From Metopolophium dirhodum (lineage: Eukaryota > Arthropoda > Insecta > Hemiptera > Aphididae), in contig NC_083565.1 in NCBI RefSeq assembly GCF_019925205.1, forward strand, positions 36,050,241 through 36,114,240: 64,000 nt of DNA. Direction: 5' to 3'. Shown here piece after piece: positions 10,735-24,100 of the stretch. The number at the start of each line of letters is the position of its first letter. The stretch's first letter is position 1. Under the pieces are notes generated by a model, which worked only from the letters and a program-made list of their open reading frames with translations, made no database searches and was not told where the DNA came from. A program made the position numbers and the translations under genes.

Positions 10735-11600
10735 ACGCATACTTAGGTATACACATAGTTACAAAAATTGGAAAAACTTTGAAAATTACAAACTTTACGA
10801 CGAAGCAATCCTATGTATAATTATATATTATATTTTGTGTCCAATGTTGTATATTTTATATTATAAACTATAATATAAGCTACCCCCTATCGATTATACA
10901 TTTTCAAATAACAAAACATTAAATATTACTATTATTAAATAAAAACGTTCCTATTAATTTGCCACTATATTATTTTCCAAGAAAATAAACGCTGATTTAA
11001 TTTGTATATTATGTTTTATATTTTAAGTTAAGGTATTTAAATTTTGTTTTAGGTTTTAATTATTTTGAACAAAATATCAAGTCTATACAAAAAATATCGC
11101 TGGTTATATTCATAAATACTCGTCAATTTGTGGAATCATTAAATGCCTAAACTTAATTCGATGACGATATTATCATTATTTATGAAAATCCATCATTGTA
11201 CCTATATTTTATTGTATCCAGACAATATCAAAAATGTTTTAAAAACAGTACAAGTAAGAAGTACCTACCTATATAACTTAATTTACTAACAATGTGTAAT
11301 GAATATCAATTTTTTCAAGATATTCAAAAATTGCAAAAAATATCAAATATGCAAAACAAATTAGCTTAAATATATTACATTATTCTTATTGATTTATGAC
11401 AAAAATCCAAAAATAAAAAAGGAAAAAATAAATTAAAAATGAAATTATAATAATATTCTAATGATATACATTTAAGAATATTTGTCTTTTTTAAAATTGG
11501 CCTGACATACAATTTTATGATTACCGAAAACAATTATTACCTATACTATATTAATTTAAAATCAAAATTATTGACTTCTATAATTTTAACTGTTTCATTG
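10735..11600 (+). repeat. Block S, left arm of the large palindrome
   Basis: 10735-11240 pairs inverted with 55645-56110; a shared anchor is tattaaataaaaacgttcct with flanking sequence. 11330-11600 pairs inverted with 54210-54520; anchors are aaaaatccaaaaat near 11403 and gacatacaattttatgatta near 11504. The two stretches are collinear in both arms. No coding capacity or transposon ends are visible. Confidence 0.6.
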
Positions 11601-12013
11601 CTTAATTAATTAAAAATATTTGGTTTTATATAATTTGATTTTAGTGAAATAAAAACATATTCAAAATTAAGTTCATAAAATATATTTATTATTTATGAAA
11701 ATTCTTTGAAAAAAATACTATTGACGAAATGATTTTTAAAATATTGTTTTTGTTTATGAAATATTTTTTGTATAGATCAGAAGTCCTTAGGCTCTTAGTA
11801 AGAATTTTTAAAATCAAAAACCCTTTACCAATTTTCTTTAAAATACCGTTGTTTTACACAATATCTAATGTTATCATAACCAATATTTTAACACTTATGA
11901 TATTACAAATCACATAAGTAGGCACATAAAAGCATACACATTCATAATTATTTTTATTAGGTACTTATTGTAAATGTCCACACAAATGTAATATTTTATT
12001 TTTTGATATAGCC
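11601..12013. other. AT-rich gap, nothing recognised
   Basis: The frame at 11729-11917 is a low-complexity AT-rich translation without motifs. No repeat partner was identified. Confidence 0.45.
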
Positions 12014-12081
12014 GCAGTGGACACCTGAGGTGAGTGTCATGGACCCCCAGAAGAATGGGGATCACACTTTAAGAACCGCTG
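12014..12081 (-). repeat. hAT transposon terminus, solo
   Basis: Reverse-complemented, the segment begins CAGCGGTTCTTAAAGTGTGA and continues into a CCCCATTCTTCTGGGGG-type stem. This is a typical hAT end in insects and vertebrates. Only one end is recognisable. It is richer in GC than its flanks. Confidence 0.45.
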
Positions 12082-12083
12082 CA

Positions 12084-12379
12084 GAACCGGATTATGGTCA
12101 TAATTTAAGGGGGGTATTACTTTTAATGCCCTTTCACCCAAAACATTATCATTTTTTTAATCAGATTTAGTAATTTGTAATAAATATTAATTAAAATTAG
12201 TATAGTATATATATTTTATTCTAATTATAATATAGATTTTTACGGCATATGCAATAAAAGAAAATATACATATATTTTTAATCTAATATAATATATTTAT
12301 TTTTCCTTAGCAAATTTGTTTATATTATCTTCAAATGAAATACTCGCGTTTATACCAACATGAAAACTAAACTATAAAT
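12084..12379. other. Gap, nothing recognised
   Basis: AT-rich sequence between the hAT terminus and block Z. No gene or repeat partner seen. Confidence 0.4.
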
Positions 12380-13560
12380 CAACTTCTATTACAGCTCAAT
12401 GAATAACTCTTATCGGAATTAATAGTGTTGTAATATTGTTAGATAAAAAATTTTGGTGTTTCTCCTCTGTCTGACCTTTAGGCGTATTTTCAACGGAAAT
12501 CGGGTCATTTTAATAATGATTGCGATTAATCATTATCTATTTTTTTTTAAATATATATATTTTCAATTATGTACTGAGTACACATGATGAAATTTGAATA
12601 TTTTATAATACAGATACGTGCATACAAAATATATAGTAAGTAGTATGTACAAATAAGTATATAAATATTTATAGTAGTACCTATGTAAATATGTTTTAAT
12701 GGAGTCAAATTAAAACAATGTCTTACCGTACGATGTACGATAATGCTATGTTATATTATACTATTATATATTTTAAGATTTATGCTGTTCGTTTTGAGAT
12801 GTACCTACCTACTGGAGGTACCTACTCAATACGCGACATTATAATAATATGTGCATAATATAGCGGTAGGTATATTGTCACTTGAAACTCGAACTTGGTG
12901 AATATAAAGTAAAATCATTTTAAATAGATATTATAATATTTTTTATAATATTATTACAAACCATTATAAAAATATATACAGGTAGGTTACCAATATGTAG
13001 CTTATACATTTTTATATATTTATAATACCACGAATAGCCATGTATTGTTTTTATAAGTATTTGATGGAATATAATGTTGATGAAAATTGAAATTTAAACG
13101 AAAAATATTTATTTTTATTTTTATTTACCAATACAATACCTATATTAAAATATTATAATTATATACAGTGTAGTAGTGTACCTACCACCTACGTAATTAA
13201 AATCGTCTGAAACCCCGAATTAATTTATATTTATCTGTTAACTAGAGGAAGTTAATTAACGTTAAGTGGCTAATTACAATCATATACAGGTTGGGTGAGG
13301 TTAGCTTATACGCTATCAGTAGTTTTTAATTATTTTGAGATCATATTATATAATTTCATAATATATTTAATATTTAAGTTTTTTCTATACAAGTTTGTAA
13401 GTTAATTAACCGTAGTGGTTTTCTGATAATCACATAATTTATGTTAACATAGTCTGATAAATAATTGAAAACTGCTTCTACTGACATTCTAGTAAGTAGG
13501 TACCTTGTACCTAATAAGCAGTATTATTACAAGTAAAGGACGTGATATTTAGTAGATTTA
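12380..13560 (-). repeat. Repeat Z, left-arm copy
   Basis: This matches 51790-52780, 39690-40830 and part of 24930-25570, in inverted orientation. Anchors are gtgaggttagcttatacgct near 13297 and tatttatcagac-type sequence near 13450. It also holds the ggtcattttaataatgattg stretch near 12500 that the other copies carry reversed. No coding capacity is evident. Confidence 0.65.
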
Positions 13561-13569
13561 TTGTATATT

Positions 13570-16500
13570 TGGTTTATAAACGACTGTAAATAAATGACAT
13601 TGGATCCACTGGGTACGTAAAATTGCTGGAGATATAAAAAAATATATTATGACTATTGCCAGTCCCTGTGCATGGCAGGTTCTCGGGAGTGGTTGAATAG
13701 GGCATTGTTCTGCGACAGTGCGGGAAGTATTCGACAAACCTCCCTCCCCACCGCACCCCTTTTCAGCGCTACCCTCGAACCGATGGGATGATTTCGGCAA
13801 CGTCGCCACGTTGCCTGTAGTCTTTTTGTTCGAAAAATCCAACGTGTCGACGAGAACCAAAAACGATAATCGTGCTCCTTACCTCACTTCTCCGGAATTT
13901 ATCCTGTCTATTATGCTATAGTACCTATTGACGATACATATACCCCGATATATTAATATAATGATAACCGTATATCACTGTTCGTATTTAACGAATGTAT
14001 TTAACTGCATGTATTTAACGCTGATTATGTACTTTTTTCCAATTATTTCAAAATCTACTGCGAAACTTTGTTCTTTTGATACCCTAAAAATGAATTTTCT
14101 CATAACTTGAACTTCTAAATTTAACATCAAACTTCCTACGAACAATATTTACCAAATTACACGTATGGAAAAACGTAGGAACATTATTTTCATATTTATT
14201 GTTATCCTTTTTTAATCACAAACAATAACAATTGTATAAAAAATAAAAAATAATGAAAAATACCCATAAATACATAATACACACGCACTGAGCTCACACT
14301 TATCGGTAATCGGAAAAAATTCAAAAAGTAAATACTTATATATAATTGAACATCTTGAAATACTTATAAATCAATTTAAAATTAAAACATGATAAAAATC
14401 CTATGATATTGTCTAAATAAAAATCTTACATTTAAATTTTTTAGTTTTTAGGTCAATTCACTCTAATTTTTAAACTGAAGTGATCTGCTGAGCGTAGCAT
14501 ATTTCGTTTTTTTAAATAAGTATTTTTATTTTTTATATTTAAAATGACTTGAATATTTATATATTATAAAACCGTGTAGTTTTTTTTGTGGAGACAGTAT
14601 ATTATTTACTGTTTTCACATCATGAAATAAACAACTTTTCATGAATAGCTGGTCGATTTCGTATACGAGTAATTATACTTAGAGATGTGAGTGGAGTAAA
14701 TTTACCAGGTAATTTTTTACCGGTAAAAAAATTTACCGTAAATTTTACCAATTTTTTTTTACCGGTAAATTATTTTTTACCAAAAAAAAATGTTGTGTGA
14801 CCTCTCTAATCAAATGAAATCGAAAACGCCTAGTCTAAATTGTAAAGAGATATATTTTTTATCAAATGTTAACAATACAATAATGAATAAAGTACTAATC
14901 ACGGTTTAAGATAAATCTTAATATAGGTAATAAACAGGTTGGACCAAAGTAGGTAAACCGAAAAAGGAACTTCTGTGATATTATCATTTGTAATATTTAT
15001 AATTTATATACTTGTTATTGTTTATATAGTTTGTTATATACTATAAAATCAATATTCTGCCACCCCTAATATATATTAGAACATTAAATATCAGTAGGTA
15101 ATTAGGAAAGATTTTATAGGGAGATACCAAGAATGCAGATAATGTGATATTGATAATATACTATTATCAATACAAAAGTTAAGTCTAAATATAAATGTTT
15201 TGACTTAAAAAGAAATAAAGGTAATGTGAATTTTGATAGTTTAGTTTAGTTTAAATTATTTATTAATTGTAATATGAATAATTCAATATTCATATTTCAT
15301 AAAATGTACTAATTACTAATGTCTAATACAGAACAATAGATATTTTAGATTCATTTTTTAAATTTTTTGTTAATTATTGTTATTATTAGAAAGAACTAGA
15401 TTTAACAAGTAGGTATACAACATTAGTACCTAATACGAATCGTATTTAGTATTTACTAATGTCTAATAGTAAAAAATAACAATGGCTCTAAGATTTAGCT
15501 ATTTTACCATTTTTACAACATTATTGGTAAATTTACCGATATTTTTTTTACGTAAATTCTCCATCTCTAATTATACTGTTTCTGGTCATCAGACATCAAA
15601 ATTATATTTTAATAAATAAATATTAAATAAGTTTCACTACTATTAAAAGTATCCAACTGATACTTTAATTTTACATTTTAATCTAAAAAATTGTTACTTG
15701 GAGTCGTCAAAAATTACCTTACGCTATAGTTATACTAATTATAAATAAGTGTAGTGTCATTGATTTTTCACGTTTAGATAATGGTATTACTTATCATTAC
15801 TTATAATAAATTATAATATTGGTCTCGTATAGATGATAAACGAAATTATCACGAGCTGTAAAATCTAATATAATGTTATTTTATAAAATAAAGATAATTT
15901 AAATTTGGTATTTAATACAACACAAAATAATTTGTGAAACGTGACTAAATAATGACGTGATTAATAATAATTATTTAATCAATACAGTTAATAATCGTAA
16001 TATATTCTATATACAGAGATAAATAAATTATACTATAAACTATAAAGCATATACGCTAATAGATAACTATAATAGTTGTTGGAATAATAAATTGTGTACA
16101 AATATAAAAATAATAATGTATTACCCGCGATAGTGTTGGAGAAGTTTTATATTATTTTAAAACCATGATATAATATATAAAATAATATAATATATCTACG
16201 GCGGACTTTTTATGCCTCGGACTTTTTTACCCAGACTTTTTTTCCAAGAACTTTTTTACTTCAGAATTTTTTACCGCGATTCGGACGCCACACACACTAA
16301 TAATCTTTACGACTAACACATAGATCTTGGGTGGCGACGACGACATTAGAAATCGCCTTGAAGGTTTAAGATTCTCCCTAAATCAATGCTATAGCCAGGC
16401 ACTTGAATTTAGAAAAAGAGATATATCGTATAGTTGATATACAGTTCAGATTATTTTTTCGTGCATATTTATTCTGGCCGAGACATTTTTTTAAAAATAA
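13570..16500 (+). mobile_element. hAT-like repeat Y, copy 2, with a nested hAT insertion
   Basis: It matches copy 1 (8630-10300) nearly base for base outside indels, and copy 3 inverted (49440-51140). The left edge abuts block Z at 13560, as the inverted copy does on the right arm. It contains an 890-bp insertion at 14680-15569 and an extra acacgcactgagctcacact stretch near 14281 shared with copy 3. Frames at 13558-13860 come from this repeat and are not genes. Confidence 0.65.
14680..15569. mobile_element. Non-autonomous hAT element with 8-bp target duplication
   Basis: The ends are TAGAGATG and CATCTCTA, flanked by attatact at 14672-14679 and 15570-15577, a perfect 8-bp duplication as made by hAT transposases. 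The same site is uninterrupted in Y copy 1 (about 9389) and Y copy 3 (about 50030 inverted). Subterminal ttaccggtaaa-like repeats at 14700-14780 and 15505-15560 fit transposase-binding arrays. The interior is AT-rich with no transposase, so it depended on an element elsewhere. Confidence 0.88.
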
Positions 16501-16504
16501 CTAT

Positions 16505-18466
16505 TATGTAAACCAAATTTTATGTTTTGTTAGAATCGTGGTGTAGATTTGACTGGGTGCTTGTACAGAGGATACGCCTAGCACTTTTATGGATTTTACC
16601 AACCGGTACTTTTTTGGATTTGCACTTTACCGTCCAGCATTTAATTTTTATTATTTTTAATATTAATATAGGCACCTATTGTTTTCATATAATATCGAAT
16701 AATATTGTTATAAAATTAAAATATAAAATTATAATTTGTACTAACTGGACATAACGATTATGAACAATAAATTATTACTTTAAGATATTTAATGAATATA
16801 ACAGTTATATTTATAAAAATTAATGGTATTCGTGAAAACAATGATACTAAATACAATATACTATTTATGTTACATAGGTACATGGTTCAAATTATATTAT
16901 TAATAATATATACATACTTAATTTTATCGGGAGAAATTACATATTTACACACTGATTACAACCGGAATAATAAATATATAACTATAAACAAGGTATATCA
17001 TATTATGTTCTCGTTGTTGTAACTAACAGAAAACATTGATCATCAAGTTATTCATTGGACTTTGATCACTAACAGGACGTTATGAGTCAATAGTCATTAG
17101 GTACTATACGGCTATTATACATTTATATCGGACGAAACCAATACATTTCTTTTGGATATAATAATATAATAATCTGTACTATGTAATAAAAAGTAAAGAA
17201 CTATTAACTAGGTGTTCACGTTTTCGTTGTTGTAAGTAACAGAAAACAATGATAATCACGTTATTCATTGGCCTTTGATCACTAACAGGATGTTATGAGT
17301 CAATAGTCATTACTCATTTGGTACTATATACGTCTATTGTACCGGATGAAACCAATACATTTCTTTTAAATATATTAATATAATAATCTGTACTATGTAG
17401 GTTCAATATTTATCAGTGAATAAGATTTATTTCCAAAATTTTAAAATTAATTGAAAACGGATTTTATTGAAATTTTGATATTTATACGATTCTAATTGTT
17501 TTACGAAATAAATGCTACAAAATATAATTAAATTAGGTCTTCACTAATAAAATATAAACTAGGTATTTCAATTATTAACATACATTATGTGAACCTATTA
17601 TATTATAATCTTATTTACATTATATTGTTAATAACATTTTTTTTGTACATGGAACTGATTGATAATTATATTTTAATAAGACTGACATTTAGCCAAATAA
17701 TTATTAATATAGTTTTATCGAAAATAAATATATACTGATATTTTAAGAGTTCTCATTATAATATTCGGAGCTGGTTGAAATTTAAAAATATAAAGAAGTT
17801 ACATTGTTTTGTACATGAAACTGTTGGGTAATTATATTTTTTACGACTGGAATTAACTTGGAAATAATTCATAAAATAGTTTTATCGAAAACGAATGTCT
17901 TAAAAATCGTCATTAAGAGAACGGTATTCTTGCATTTTTTATCTCCGTCTTACACACGTACGGCATAGTAAATTTTCATTAGCTAGACTCTGTTGCCTGT
18001 TGGTTTTGATATTAGAGTGAAATGTAAAACTTTTATGTAAGAACATTAGGTATATATGCATAGAGTCGACGATTTTGTAATATTTTAATTTTCAAGCAAG
18101 ATTGACCATTTGTAATTTGTAATATTTCACTAACCCATTGACCTAAAAATTTGTCAATTCACTCCAATATGAAAACCAACTGTACAATATTGAAACTAGT
18201 GATTGGAAATTTGCGATGTCGTGTGTTAGACAAAGTCAACAAATTCCCGAGTAGCGTCCTTAAAAATATGTATACATTTAAGTTTAAATTATTATTTGCC
18301 GTTAAGTGTAGTTATGATTTTGAATAATAAAACGTATATATTACTATAATATAAGATATAACATAATATATTTACGAAGACTTCTATACGTTACAGCTAT
18401 CGAATTTATTTTTATAGAGGTATTATACATAAAATCGTTTCTAGCGGTTTAACATGGTAAAATAAC
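16505..18466 (+). repeat. Composite repeat W, long left-arm copy
   Basis: This is collinear with 59370-57840 (minus). 16530-16640 carries ggattttaccaaccggtact, found inverted near 59255. 17403 onward carries caatatttatcagtgaataa, which is the end of the LINE frame at 58756. 17935-18265 is a fold-back unit. The LINE-coding part is missing here and replaced by a local tandem duplication. The copy is interrupted at 18467 by block X. Confidence 0.6.
17007..17399 (+). repeat. Two direct repeats of about 180 bp
   Basis: 17007-17185 and 17219-17399 both begin gtt(c/t)tcgttgttgtaa, share cactaacaggacgttatgag-like sequence, and end ataatctgtactatgta. They differ by small indels. They lie where repeat W lost its LINE-coding portion. 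Confidence 0.7.
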
Positions 18467-18860
18467 AATAGACGCTGTTGAAGCCAGCTGCAGCTGCACA
18501 TTCCAACGGCAGACCCCCCCCTCCCCTATTATATGGTATCAAGAAGATACTCTCAGGGATATACGATGGTCCTTTTTAGTTAAACGGTTGTGTACGATTT
18601 CTCTACCTTTGCCTTAAAAATATTATGAAAGCGAGTGCAACGTTGCCAACATGTACTACTAAATTTATTATAATTTAAAATAATCTATACCATAAAACTA
18701 ACAATTCTAAAAACAGATTTGAACTTGTCGTCAAGTCAACTTGAAATCAACTTTCCCACATTTTTTATATTACCTATCCTCCAAATTCCGAAAAACGTTA
18801 TATAAAAAGAGTAATTAAAAAATTGTCGTATTTCAATTTTGGAGAAGTTAAAATCAAAAA

Positions 18861-20130
18861 AGGTGGATAAGTAGATGTCGCTCTGCCGTACAGTAGGTTA
18901 CAAGTGGGTTACTGTAATGGATGGTGTTAAATTTGAATTCAATGATATAATACTATTGTATAAGAAAAACGATTCTGAGCGAAAACGGTCCGTCAGCCTA
19001 TGATATGACCAAGCATATTTGATGATATAATTGTGAATAAAGTAATTTATATATAAACTATTTACGTGGAGCCTTGTTTTAAATTTTCAATCCTTAGCTA
19101 TAAAAGTTGAACATTTTATACATTTTTAACTACAAAATAATTATTAAATTTAAAATTTGAAATAAATATTCACGCTTTTTTACCCAACAAATAAAATTTT
19201 ATTGATATTTATAGAAAAAAAAACTAAAAAAATTGAAAACTGACAATGTCCGTAAACAGCTCAAAAAGAGTCAACAAATTTTTAAGATCTTATCGTGTAT
19301 AGAAAATGCAAATATAAACATTCAGTGAAATTTTCAAGTATCTACAGTCATTCGTTTTTAATTACAATAAAATAAGAAAATTGTTACAAGAGAAATCTAG
19401 TAAATATCAAATGTTATAAAAATATGAATTTCAAACGCTCATAAAAATTTAATTTGACTTTCTTGTAGACATTTTTTTTTTTGATAAAGGTAGACAAACT
19501 TATGAGTATAACGTATATAAAAATTCTAAATTTATTGAAAATCCAATATCCAAAACAAAATAAAAAAGGTGGGTAAGTGGATGTCGCTCTGCTGTACAGT
19601 AGGTTACAAGTGGGTCACTGTAATGGATGGTGTTGAATTTGAATTCAATTCTATAATATCATTGTATAAGAAAAACGATTCTGAGCGAAAACGGTTTTTC
19701 AACTACAAAATAATTATTACATTTTAAATTTGATAAATTTTGTCAAAATTTGAACTTTAAATGCTTATATAATATAAGCTATGTACCTATGAATTTTTAA
19801 TATTTTTCAACAACTATACTTAAAATATATCAGGAACCTTGTATTAAATTTTCACGCTTTTTTACCCAACAAATAATATTTTAATGATATTTATAGAAAA
19901 AAAACTAAAAAAAATTGAAAACTTACATTGTCCTTAAACAGCTCAAAAAAATTCAAATTATTTTCAACATTTTATCGTGTATAGAAAATGCAAATATAAA
20001 CATTCAGTGAAATTTTCAATGCTTATAAAAAATAACTGTACCTATGAATTTTTAATATTTTTCAACTACTATACTAAAAATATATCAGGAACCTTGTATT
20101 AAATTTTCACGCTTTTTTAAAAAAAGGGTT
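18861..20130 (+). repeat. Two T-family repeat units inside block X
   Basis: Both start aggtgg(a/g)taagt followed by gatgtcgctctgc and then acagtaggttacaagtgggt, at 18861 and about 19567. Each continues to aaaacgattctgagcgaaaa. The second is truncated relative to the 1.5-kb unit at 36305. The same pair occurs inverted at 46385-47810. Confidence 0.7.
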
Positions 20131-20882
20131 CAACTTGGAAAAGATAAGAGCTAGCTGAATTTTGGTACACGACATTATGGCATGGTTATAAACAACGTGT
20201 AGAAAGTCGACATCGATTTTCATGTATACGCGTTAGAGGTTATTCGAGGTTAAAAGCCTTTTTTTAAATATGTCGTTTTTTATCGGTCAGCACTCAGCGC
20301 CTTGTTAATGCTCTCCATTTGCCCTCGCGTAACATAGCCAATAAATTCATTCATACAAAATATTTTTTGTTACGCGTGTTATGATTGTTTCAACTTCTAG
20401 GAATACATACATATTGGTGTACGTGTGATGCCCGCGGGATTAATTTTATCGATACATTTCTGGGAACAACTGATACGCAGATATCAAACACATAATATGA
20501 CGGAAAAAAATTTCAGATTGCTGGTAGCAGGAAACCTGCGGGTCGCAAATAGGTATACGTAATTTACACGTTAATTTTACACGTTTATTTATAACTAATT
20601 ATTTACTAACTTTATCGAATTAATTAATTAATTAAATGTATGCCTATGACATCCACGTGATCATAAGGAACACATAAAAAATTCCGATCAAAATTCAACC
20701 GATAGTGTTATCCAGTTTAATATACAAAATAATGCGCGTGCAGCTATATAATATAATAGTATGGATTATCATTTTCTCGAACTTCTATTGTCAACTATGC
20801 TACTATTAATATTGTAAACAATATTCCAATTATTATTATTTACTTTTATTTGAAAGTTTTATTGAATATAGCAATGAAGCAT

Positions 20883-21390
20883 GGTACCTACAACGACGAT
20901 TATCCGATGGCTGAGTGATAAATGTCATACACGGTGCACTGTGCAGCGAATGAGCGATGATGAACAAATTACCATAATATGCTTTATATAATTATGTGTA
21001 ATATTATTATTATATTGTTATTTTAAAATGTATATTTTTTGTTCGACTTGGGGAATTTAAAATTAATATACCATACCTCAACGGATGAATGTTTTTTGTA
21101 ATCGCTTTTATATATTTTGATGTACCTACGATAACCTTTAAATAATAAATATCATAGTAGGTACCTATAATAACGGATGGCTATCCGATGGCTAAGTGAT
21201 AAATGGTTCACTGTGCAGCGCATGAGTGCATAATAAATAAATTACCATATTATTAAATTATTATTTTCAAATGTGTATTTTTTCTTCGGCACGAGGAATT
21301 TAAAAATATTATAGGTACCATATCAGAATGGACGAATAGGACGAATGTTTTTTTTAATCGCTTTTACATTTGATGTACCTACGATAACCT
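20883..21390 (+). repeat. Tandem duplication specific to the left copy of block X
   Basis: Units starting near 20883 and 21160 share tatccgatggct(g/a)agtgata, a gttcactgtgcagcg-like stretch and a gatgtacctacgataacctt segment, with a 277-base period. The inverted partner around 45540-45660 has only a condensed single version. Confidence 0.6.
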
Positions 21391-22545
21391 TCTCGTATAC
21401 TGTTTTATACCTACGCCTAAATTCACTCGACCCTCTCTGAACGCGTATATTATACATAAATTATATTATTATACGGGTTTTTCGTGTATTATTTTCTTAA
21501 AACTACCGCCTGTGACTAGTTTAACAGGAATGTATAGACGCGTCGAAGGTACTTAATGGGCGACACGCAGATGGGAGACGGCGACTCTGGATGACAGGGC
21601 TAGAATAGATAATAAATTATGTTGTTATCGTTATATAGATAGGTAGACGGAATATCATTATTTGGAAAATCTTTCTGTTCGAAATAATAACAATATTATA
21701 CATTGGACGGACTTCCCACTGCGCACGGATCACACGCGTTGCCACGTCGATGCACAACATTTAAGCCGACCGAACAAATTATATGCTAATATAATATTAT
21801 AGGCATGGACAAACAAAATCTACTTAAATCTACGCATTTATAATATACTCAATATGTACAATACGATAGGTCATAATTAAACACGTGACCGACATAATAG
21901 GTACCTATATGAAATATTCAAATATACACCATAATATTTGTAATTTAGAGACACACTATCTATAGGATATTAATTTTAGGGATTTTTACTAAGCGACATT
22001 ATAATGAAAAAAAGTCACAACATTTATAATTTGTTTGTCATATTCAGTTTTTTACAGTATACATATAGCTATAGGCATATAGCATTATTTTGTAACATAA
22101 CCGTTAGGTATATAATGTTGTTTTGTAATGATATTTCTACGTGTTGTATTAATTACTGTTGGTTTATTATTTCATTTAAAAAAAAAAACTGTATTTTTTG
22201 TTTTAACGAATAGGTAGTTTGAGTTTTAAGCCGTTTAAAACAGAATTTAAACAGTATATTAAAATGGTTAAAAACAGTCTCAAACAATTTGTTTTGTTTA
22301 AAATATCGTTTTGAACAGAAAATATAATCTAACACGTTGATAAAAGTTAATATACATATAACAGTTAATTAGTTAGGTTTACAAATATAACCTAACAAGT
22401 CACAACTATACAACTACGACGGTGCAGGGCACGAATAAGGTTTCGGTATTGAAACCAAACGTTGTATAGGTATACGCATATTATTTCGTCTGGAAATTTT
22501 CGGCTGGAAACGCGCATCAATCGATGTATTTCATAAACGGACGAC

Positions 22546-23699
22546 GGTTTCACCAGGACACACCGTAGCTCCACACGAATAAAAATATTTTGTGAATCCG
22601 TAGCTCCACATCCACCGCATTTTCGCACGGTCAAAAAAATAGACGCATCGTAGCTCCGCATTCTAGAAATTTTTTAACACTAAAATTTCGCACGCAATAC
22701 AAGTGTTTGAAATATGAGACATTAAAGCTTCACATTTATCAAGTACAGACAAGCAGCTCGCTCTATACTATATACAGTATGTCCATGAAGTCCCGTTCAC
22801 CCTTAGTATCCCCGTAGGAAATCAATATATTTAAATATAGTTTAAATGCATATTTTTTACAGTCATATGGAAATTCTGATTGAATAGCATAATATTCTAT
22901 TTTTTTAGGCAAATATATTTTTGAAATTTCCAAAATAGATGTTTTGTTGATCGTATTTTTTAAAACAGTTAAATAAAAAAAATAATAAAATCTAATGAAA
23001 ATTGCCCAAGTTAGAGCTAATTATTATATTTTGAATTTCTAAGAAAAATATTTATGTTACCTATGCATACGGCAAAATTAGCAAAATACGATTCACATGT
23101 TAATTTATTATTACAATCACTCTGATTTTTCGGCTAAAATTAAAAATATTCGTATACATATTATATGCGTACACGCACTACATATAAAGGTATTATAATT
23201 ATTCACGAAATTAAGACTCATAATTCTCGGTGGTATTTCATTTCTATTTTCATCTCTGAAATATTCATTACACGCGTGATCATCTTGTACGATCAGAGAC
23301 CGCAATCCACAAATATACTAGAATAATAAATACGGTTCATACTTATGCACAGCCGTACACGTTTCCGCAGTTTCAATTATGATGAGTGACGGTTTTTTCA
23401 TAAAATAATTTTTGTTTTGCAAACAAATTTATTTTTTGCACATTGTCTTCGTATTTATTTTAAAGGGGCCTCACCACCACGTCTTTTTTTTGTCAAAAAC
23501 TACTGTTTTTAATTCTAAAGATACGTGCAACAATTATCATGGTTTTTATTCTGAGTATATATTCGGATTATCCGTAATATATACAAGGGAACGATCGAGC
23601 GACATTTTTAATTTTTGTAATTTAAATTCCAATAAATATTGTAAAAAATTCAAAAAAATTCAGAATTTCCAACTTAAATATTTAATTAACTAATTACAA
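22546..23699. other. Gap with a short threefold motif, no gene recognised
   Basis: cgtagctcc(a/g)ca occurs at 22564, 22599 and 22649 in the same orientation, just after block X ends. The rest is AT-rich. The frame at 23412-23693 shows no motif and is not supported. Confidence 0.4.
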
Positions 23700-23880
23700 T
23701 TTTAAAAATGTGCCTCGATCGATTCCTCGTACATGTTGTGGAAAAAAAGAATATTTTGTCAGAATGCAAATCGAGATAATCGTTGTGACGTATTGTTGAA
23801 TGGTTAACGTATGCCACCAGCATCGAATAAAATGTAAAATAAATGTAAACGTATTGGATAATATACTTATTCACTGTTCC
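23700..23880 (-). pseudogene. Possible second half of a P2X7-intracellular-domain-like gene
   Basis: On the minus strand one frame gives a run containing FIRCWWHTL, then IISICILTKYSFFP. This resembles the later part of the P2X7-intracellular-like domain common in insect multigene families, where an aromatic/Arg-Trp stretch precedes an I-P-S-C ... I-R ... F-P motif. The match is degenerate (no Pro before Ser-Cys). It lies downstream, in sense, of the Cys-rich exon at 24101-24259, which raises plausibility. Frames are not continuous between the two parts. An intron between AAG/GTTGGA near 24118 and an AG near 23945 is possible but unproven. No gene product is likely. Confidence 0.3.
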
Positions 23881-24100
23881 AAATTCTATAAATATAGTAT
23901 TGACATTTTCTGTAGAAGGTTTAAGATTGATACGATTGATTAAATAACTAATTTAATATTATTGTAGGTAATATAGCAATTTCACGCATCCATAATAGAT
24001 TAATAACTTACAAACTTATATAGAAAAAACTTAAATATTAAATATTATATTAGGTATGTAATTATATAATAAGTCATTCTAGCCTCAAGGAAATTCCCAA

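Larger units (their letters stand above)
18467..22545 (+). repeat. Block X, left-arm copy (about 4.1 kb)
   Basis: It starts taacaatagacgctgttgaa and pairs inverted with 44367-48190 almost end to end. Landmarks: the purine/pyrimidine run near 18515, two T-family units (18861, 19567), and cgacatcgattttcatgtat near 20209. The right edge is where both copies share tttcataaacgga. No TIR or LTR is visible and no long frame exists. The 22004-22335 and 22392-22661 frames recur only because the repeat recurs. Confidence 0.7.

Noticed and set aside
13558..13860. Minus frame of 100 codons with GC-rich composition, also seen around 8633 and 50755
   Set aside because: It lies inside repeat Y; the frame is not kept open across the three copies, so it is a repeat artefact.
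22004..22335. Frames at 22004-22213, 22153-22335 and their near-identical partner at 44578-44760 as conserved proteins
   Set aside because: They are conserved only because block X is duplicated; composition is AT-driven and there is no motif.
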